Shown here: positions 59,977 to 64,000 of the stretch, in pieces
How positions within the stretch are numbered: the stretch's first letter is position 1
How the letters are laid out: each line of letters opens with the position of its first letter
Assembly (NCBI RefSeq): GCF_004328705.1
Contig: NZ_CP035319.1
Span: 1,426,001-1,490,000, forward strand
Origin: Rhodococcus sp. ABRD24
GTDB taxonomy: Bacteria > Actinomycetota > Actinomycetes > Mycobacteriales > Mycobacteriaceae
DNA length: 64,000 nucleotides
Direction: 5' to 3'
Program-made: the position numbers and the translations under genes
Notes under the pieces: generated by a model
What the model was told of the DNA's origin: nothing
What the model saw: only the letters and a program-made list of their open reading frames with translations
Databases searched by the model: none

Positions 59977-60417
59977 GTGGCTGTCCGGCGCATCTCTGCG
60001 CGCTTAAGCCTCCAGAAGATTACACAGACCTTCGCTTCACCACCAAATTGGCAGCTCAGGCCAGGTAAATCGAAGGTCGCCCAGAGCACTTGCGTTCCCA
60101 CGATCGGATGCCTCACGGACAGCAGGCTCCGCTCCTGCGCATCAGCCTCGGCAACCGCGGCGAACGCTGCCGCGTCGCCGCACCCGAATCGGAACGCGAG
60201 GCCGTCGACGACTCCGCCCGGCCCGCCATGCGCGGGCTCCCGGACGCTGCAGTCTCGCGCGGACGTTTCGTTCGTATCGATCAGGTGCAGACCCACTGGC
60301 GCAGACCACCCCGCGCAAATCACACAGTGTCGATGTGTGGCGGGATCACTACGGTCCCCACAGGGACCCGGAAAACAGTTCAGCCCCGACCCATTCAGGG
60401 TCGGGGCTGAACTTGTG
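59977..60417. other. Region without a convincing gene between tRNA-Thr and tRNA-Tyr
   Basis: These 441 bases hold overlapping open frames on both strands (for example plus 60090-60410 and minus 59967-60320). The frames have fairly GC-rich third positions, but I recognise no family and see no good ribosome binding site. It may be a decayed gene. The right end contains the tRNA-Tyr terminator. Confidence 0.4.
60381..60409 (-). terminator. Terminator after tRNA-Tyr
   Basis: A perfect 12-base stem CAGCCCCGACCC with its complement closes on a 5-base loop, 9 bases beyond the tRNA 3' end. It is followed on the minus strand by AACTGTTTTCC. Confidence 0.85.
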
Positions 60418-60500
60418 TGGCAGGTGTAGGATTCGAACCTACGTAGGCATAAGCCGACGGATTTACAGTCCGCTCCCATTGGCCGCTCGGGCAACCTGCC
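60418..60500 (-). tRNA. trnY: tRNA-Tyr (GTA)
   Basis: This 83-base class II tRNA has acceptor GGCAGGT, anticodon GTA in CTGTAAA, a long variable arm and T loop GTTCGAATC. It has its own terminator downstream. Confidence 0.96.
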
Positions 60501-60666
60501 TGGCTGCAAGCAGAGTTTGTTACTCGCTCCGATGCGTATCGAAGAATACAACGACCCACCCCCCGATATGCAAACCGGGTGGATACAGGCGGTTGCGAAC
60601 CGATAGCGTCAGTGACACCCACCGCTGTGTGAGTGGGTTGACCGCGATGAAATTTGGGAGTGTGCA

Positions 60667-61158
60667 GTGGCTGATTCGTCCTTCGATGTGGTGAGCAAAG
60701 TCGATCGGCAGGAAGTGGACAACGCTCTGCATCAGGCCGCGAAGGAACTGGTGACTCGGTTCGACTTCCGCAACACCGGTGCGAGCATCGAGTGGTCCGG
60801 CGAGGAAACCATCACCCTGACCGCCGACACCGAGGAGCGCCTCAAGGCCGCGCTCGACGTGTTCAAGGAAAAGCTGATCCGTCGCGACATCTCGCTCAAG
60901 GCGTTCGACGCCGGCGAGCCCGCGCAGTCCGGCAAGATCTACAAGCTCAGCGGTTCGCTGGTCCAGGGCATCAGCAGCGAGAACGCGAAGAAGATCTCGA
61001 AGAAGATCCGCGATGAGGGCCCCAAGGGCGTCAAGGCCCAGATCCAGGGCGAGGAGCTGCGCGTGAGCAGCAAGAAGCGGGACGACCTGCAGGCCGTGAT
61101 CTCGTTGCTCAAGGGGGAGGATTTCGGAATCGCCCTGCAGTTCGTGAACTACCGCTGA
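60667..61158 (+). CDS. yajQ: YajQ-family nucleotide-binding protein
   Basis: This 163-residue protein starts [20 protein letters not shown] and has two ferredoxin-like domains ending QFVNYR, as in all YajQ proteins. Some family members bind cyclic di-GMP; whether this one does is unknown. GTG start with GGGAG upstream. The M. tuberculosis counterpart is Rv0566c, in the same neighbourhood. Confidence 0.93.
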   Translation: MADSSFDVVSKVDRQEVDNALHQAAKELVTRFDFRNTGASIEWSGEETITLTADTEERLKAALDVFKEKLIRRDISLKAFDAGEPAQSGKIYKLSGSLVQGISSENAKKISKKIRDEGPKGVKAQIQGEELRVSSKKRDDLQAVISLLKGEDFGIALQFVNYR

Positions 61159-61196
61159 TCGATCGGTGTCCGGACTCGCACCGTACGTCGCACCGG

Positions 61197-61230
61197 CCGC
61201 ACACCATCCGATTACCCGGAAGGTGTGCGG
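61197..61230. terminator. Bidirectional terminator between yajQ and htpX
   Basis: CCGCACACC and GGTGTGCGG form a perfect 9-base stem around a 16-base loop between convergent genes. Confidence 0.75.
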
Positions 61231-61251
61231 TCTGCGGCCGGCAGCGTCGGC

Positions 61252-62154
61252 TCAGAACTCTCGATAGGTGGGCGGCAGACCGCCGTCGGACGGGCCGCCG
61301 CCGGCCATTTTCTCCAGACGGGCAATCCGGTCGGCCATCGGCGGATGTGTGGAGAACATCCGGCTCATCTTGTCGCCGGCCCGGAACGGGTTCGCGATCA
61401 TCATGTGCGACTGCGCCGCGATCTTCGGCTCCGGCGGTAGCGGCGCCGCCTGGGTGCCACGCTCGAGCTTGCGCAGCGCCGACGCCAGGGCCAGTGGGTC
61501 GCCGGTGAGCTCCGCCCCCGACTGGTCCGCCTGGTACTCGCGCGAGCGGGACACCGCGAGCTTGACGACGGTCGCCGCGATGGGGCCCAGCAATGACACC
61601 AGCAGCAGCGCAAGCGGGTTGGCGCCCTGCCCGCCCCGGCCACCGAACATGTTCGCGAAGAGCGCCATGTTCGCCAGGCCGGAGATGACGGCCGCCATCG
61701 CACCTGCCACCGATGAGATCAGAATGTCGCGGTTGTAGACATGGGAGAGCTCGTGCCCGAGCACTGCACGCAGCTCCCGCTCATCCAGGATGTCGAGGAT
61801 GCCGCTGGTGCAGCAGACGGCGGCGTGACGCGGATTGCGTCCCGTGGCAAAGGCGTTGGGGGCCGCTGTGGGGCTGATGTACAGCCGCGGCATCGGCTGA
61901 TGAGCAGCCGTTGCGAGCTCCCGCACGATCTTGTAGATGACCGGGGCCTGAACCTCGGTGATGGGCTGCGCGTGCATAGCCCGCAGCGCCAGCTTGTCGC
62001 TGTTGAAGTACGCATATGCATTGGTGCCCACGGCTAGCAGGATCGAGAAGATCAGGATGTTCCGATTCTGGAACAACGAGCCGATGAAGATGATCAGCGC
62101 CGACATTCCAACCAGCAGACCGAACGTCTTGGCACCGTTTGCGTAACCGTGCAC
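61252..62154 (-). CDS. htpX: Membrane zinc metalloprotease HtpX (M48 family)
   Basis: This 300-residue protease has two N-terminal transmembrane helices ([19 protein letters not shown] and [18 protein letters not shown]). The zinc motif HELSH is at about residue 134, with a downstream Glu in [13 protein letters not shown]. Two further hydrophobic segments lie around residues 145-205. It degrades damaged membrane proteins. Order htpX, polyprenyl synthase, menJ matches M. tuberculosis Rv0563-Rv0561c. Confidence 0.93.
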   Translation of the reverse strand: MHGYANGAKTFGLLVGMSALIIFIGSLFQNRNILIFSILLAVGTNAYAYFNSDKLALRAMHAQPITEVQAPVIYKIVRELATAAHQPMPRLYISPTAAPNAFATGRNPRHAAVCCTSGILDILDERELRAVLGHELSHVYNRDILISSVAGAMAAVISGLANMALFANMFGGRGGQGANPLALLLVSLLGPIAATVVKLAVSRSREYQADQSGAELTGDPLALASALRKLERGTQAAPLPPEPKIAAQSHMMIANPFRAGDKMSRMFSTHPPMADRIARLEKMAGGGPSDGGLPPTYREF

Positions 62155-62268
62155 GACTCGCCTCTTCCCTGTTCACCGACGCCGGATCCCGGCCGGCATC
62201 TTTCCTGACAACGAACCAGCCCGGCGAGACGGTTCCCGGACTGGTGGACACGCTATGCCGGACTGACG

Positions 62269-63384
62269 TCAGCCCACACGTTCGACGGTGTAGTCGACCA
62301 GACGCGCCAGCGCCGCACTGGCCGGACCCTGCGGCAGTTCGGCCAGCTCGGCGCGCGCCCGATCGGCGTACTCACCGAGCTTGGCCTTCGCAGCGGCCAT
62401 ACCCGGGGACCGCTCGAGCAGCGCGAGCGCCTCGGCTACGGCCGCGTCCTCGGTGACCGGGCCGTCGAGCAGCTCGCGCAGTCGGTCGCCGTCGGCGCCC
62501 TCCTCACGCAGCGCGTACAGCACGGGCAGCGTGTGCACGCCCTCGCGCAGATCGGTTCCCGGCGTCTTACCGGACTGCTCGGACGCAGACGAGATGTCGA
62601 TGATGTCGTCGGAGATCTGGAACGCGGTGCCGACGGCGTCACCGAGGCGTTCGAGCCTCGCGATCTGATCGGCACCGGCGCCGGAGAAGGTTCCGCCGAA
62701 GCGCCCGCTGGCCGCGATGAGCGAGCCGGTTTTCTCCCACACCACCTTGAGGTAGTGCTCGATCGGATCCTGTGGTTCCCTGACGCCGATCGTCTCGCGC
62801 ATCTGACCGGTGACCAGCTCGGCAAAGGTCTCGGCGATGATCCGTACGGCCTCCGGCCCGAGCGTGGACACCAGGCGCGAGGCATGCGCGAACAGGTAGT
62901 CACCGGCGAGGATGGCAATGCTGTTTCCCCAGCGGGCATTTGCGCTGGGTGCCCCGCGGCGCATGGTGGCCTCGTCCATGACATCGTCGTGATACAGCGT
63001 CGCCAAGTGGACGAGCTCGACGACGGTGGCGGCGGTGACCACCGACGGATCCGACGCATTGGGCCCGAGCTGCGCGGTGAGCACCGTGAACAATGGCCGG
63101 AAGCGCTTGCCGCCGGCCTTCGCGAGGTGCAAGGCCGCCTCGGTGAGGAAGTCCTCCCCGTCGGACAGCTCGCTGACCATGAGGTCCTCGACGCGGGCGA
63201 GACCGTCACGGACCACGTCGGCCAGCTGCTGGTCGCCGAGATCCACGCCGGCCACGACGGTGCTGGACCCCGCTGCGGCCGCGGCCTGCTCCGACCCCTC
63301 AGTGCTCACGATGTCAGTACCCATTCCTGTAGTCGGTGACGCCTCGGTAACCACGCTAGTGAACCTAGCGGTTTCTCCGGCCAT
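62269..63384 (-). CDS. grcC1: Polyprenyl diphosphate synthase (GrcC1-like)
   Basis: This 371-residue trans-prenyltransferase probably makes the side chain of menaquinone. The first Asp-rich motif is YHDDVMDEATMRRG and the second is FQISDDIIDISS; GGKRFRPLF precedes them. The ATG at 63384 is used; an ATG at 63324 is possible since the first 60 residues are not conserved. It is divergent from the menJ-like gene with only 53 bases between starts. Confidence 0.88.
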   Translation of the reverse strand: MAGETARFTSVVTEASPTTGMGTDIVSTEGSEQAAAAAGSSTVVAGVDLGDQQLADVVRDGLARVEDLMVSELSDGEDFLTEAALHLAKAGGKRFRPLFTVLTAQLGPNASDPSVVTAATVVELVHLATLYHDDVMDEATMRRGAPSANARWGNSIAILAGDYLFAHASRLVSTLGPEAVRIIAETFAELVTGQMRETIGVREPQDPIEHYLKVVWEKTGSLIAASGRFGGTFSGAGADQIARLERLGDAVGTAFQISDDIIDISSASEQSGKTPGTDLREGVHTLPVLYALREEGADGDRLRELLDGPVTEDAAVAEALALLERSPGMAAAKAKLGEYADRARAELAELPQGPASAALARLVDYTVERVG

Positions 63385-63437
63385 CACCCCACCTGCCCTC
63401 GCCGCGGTGCACGAACCTCGCCTGAGAAGATACTGGG

Positions 63438-64000
63438 GTGGTGGCCGAACATTTCCCGACCGCTGGGTCCGATGCTGCACCGACCCTGCCCGCAAGCACA
63501 GATGTCCTGGTTGTCGGCGCGGGCCCGGCCGGTTCCGCGGCGGCCGACTGGGCCGCACGCAGCGGCCGTGACGTCCTCCTCGTCGATGCCGCCACATTCC
63601 CCCGAGACAAGACGTGCGGCGACGGCCTGACACCGCGCGCGGTGGCCGAGCTCGACCGGCTGGGCCTCGGCACGTGGGTCCGGGAACACACGGTCAACCG
63701 GGGGCTGCGCCTGACCGGCTGGGGTCGTGAACTCGAGCTGCCCTGGCCCGGCGGCACCCTCCCCCACATCGGGAGCGCCGTGCGCCGCACCGAGCTCGAC
63801 GACCGGCTTCGACAGGCAGCAGTGAAATCGGGTGCGCAGATGGTCCAGGGCGCCAAGGCAGTCGGGGTCGAACGCGAGGGCGACCGGGTGCGCGCGGTGA
63901 CAATGAAGACGGCCGACGGCACCCGGACTGTCGCGTGCTCGAGGCTGATCGTCGCCGATGGCGTCCGGTCGACGCTCGGCAAGCAGCTGGGTCGCGAGTG
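63438..64000 (+). CDS. menJ: Geranylgeranyl reductase family flavoprotein, probable MenJ (3' end cut off by window edge)
   Basis: The first 187 residues are seen; the frame is open to the edge. The FAD-binding GAGPAGSAAADWAARSG (residue about 36) is followed by FPRDKTCGDGLTPRAV, typical of the digeranylgeranylglycerophospholipid reductase family. MenJ partially saturates the prenyl chain of menaquinone-9. The neighbour grcC1 supports this. Two adjacent GTG codons (63438, 63441) may start it. No strong ribosome binding site is visible. Confidence 0.85.
   Translation, partial: MVAEHFPTAGSDAAPTLPASTDVLVVGAGPAGSAAADWAARSGRDVLLVDAATFPRDKTCGDGLTPRAVAELDRLGLGTWVREHTVNRGLRLTGWGRELELPWPGGTLPHIGSAVRRTELDDRLRQAAVKSGAQMVQGAKAVGVEREGDRVRAVTMKTADGTRTVACSRLIVADGVRSTLGKQLGRE

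Noticed and set aside
59967..60551. 194-codon minus-strand frame spanning tRNA-Tyr
   Set aside because: It runs through a complete tRNA gene and its terminator. A shorter gene inside cannot be excluded but has no support.

Overview
The window is chromosomal DNA from a GC-rich, mycolic-acid-containing actinobacterium. It is most like Rhodococcus or a close relative in the Nocardiaceae. The evidence is mycofactocin genes, an Mce operon with YrbE proteins and Mkl, KstR-type operators, a HadA/HadB dehydratase pair, FprB, and gene order shared with Mycobacterium tuberculosis around rpsL-rpsG-fusA-tuf, rpmG-had-trpT-secE-nusG-rplK-rplA, and htpX-grcC1-menJ. No insertion sequence, prophage, CRISPR array or rRNA gene was seen. 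All genes look native. Many use GTG starts and 4-base ATGA/GTGA overlaps.

Layout. 1-1.9 kb: right end of a mycofactocin locus. mftB (cut by the window edge) and mftA run left; mftR and a probable mycofactocin glycan methyltransferase (mftM) run right. 2-7.1 kb: steroid-linked redox genes. kshB and a ferredoxin reductase each have a KstR box upstream. Also here are an SPW-repeat membrane protein, a TetR regulator, a glutamate-racemase-like gene and an SDR. 7.3-9.8 kb: five overlapping genes of an Asp23/Gls24-AmaP envelope stress locus. 9.9-10.5 kb: an MfpA-like pentapeptide protein. 10.6-15 kb: the str operon (rpsL, rpsG, fusA, tuf), read leftward. 15.4-17.5 kb: two DUF3558-type lipoproteins, a TetR regulator and an unlisted 42-residue PorA-like peptide gene.

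17.5-26.8 kb is a tightly overlapped leftward operon for an acyl-CoA carboxylation pathway (TIGR03084 protein, AtuA-like protein, acyl-CoA dehydrogenase, carboxylase beta and alpha chains, acyl-CoA dehydrogenase, enoyl-CoA hydratase). It corresponds to the echA7-fadE12-accA2-accD2-fadE13-Rv0976c block of M. tuberculosis and resembles acyclic-terpene utilization clusters. 27-34.3 kb holds an ArsR-GNAT fusion gene, an unknown gene, a MarR/MFS pair, a quinone-oxidoreductase-like gene, fprB and an acyl-ACP thioesterase.

34.3-58.3 kb is the transcription/translation core, read leftward: secE, nusG, rplK, rplA, rplJ, rplL, then a complete 11-gene mce operon (mkl, yrbEA, yrbEB, mceA-F, two Mce-associated proteins), then rpoB and rpoC. 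The lipid importer and its ATPase therefore sit between rplL and rpoB. 58.3-64 kb: tRNA-Trp, hadB, hadA, rpmG, tRNA-Met, tRNA-Thr, tRNA-Tyr, a YajQ protein, htpX, a polyprenyl diphosphate synthase and the start of a menJ-like reductase cut by the right edge.

The strongest leads beyond routine annotation are the 42-residue peptide gene, the orphan MfpA-like gene with a His/Asp repeat tail, the two KstR boxes with an unexpected racemase in one of the operons, the helically phased TCGAT repeats before the ArsR-GNAT fusion, the palindrome before mftR/mftA, and the rplJ leader hairpin.
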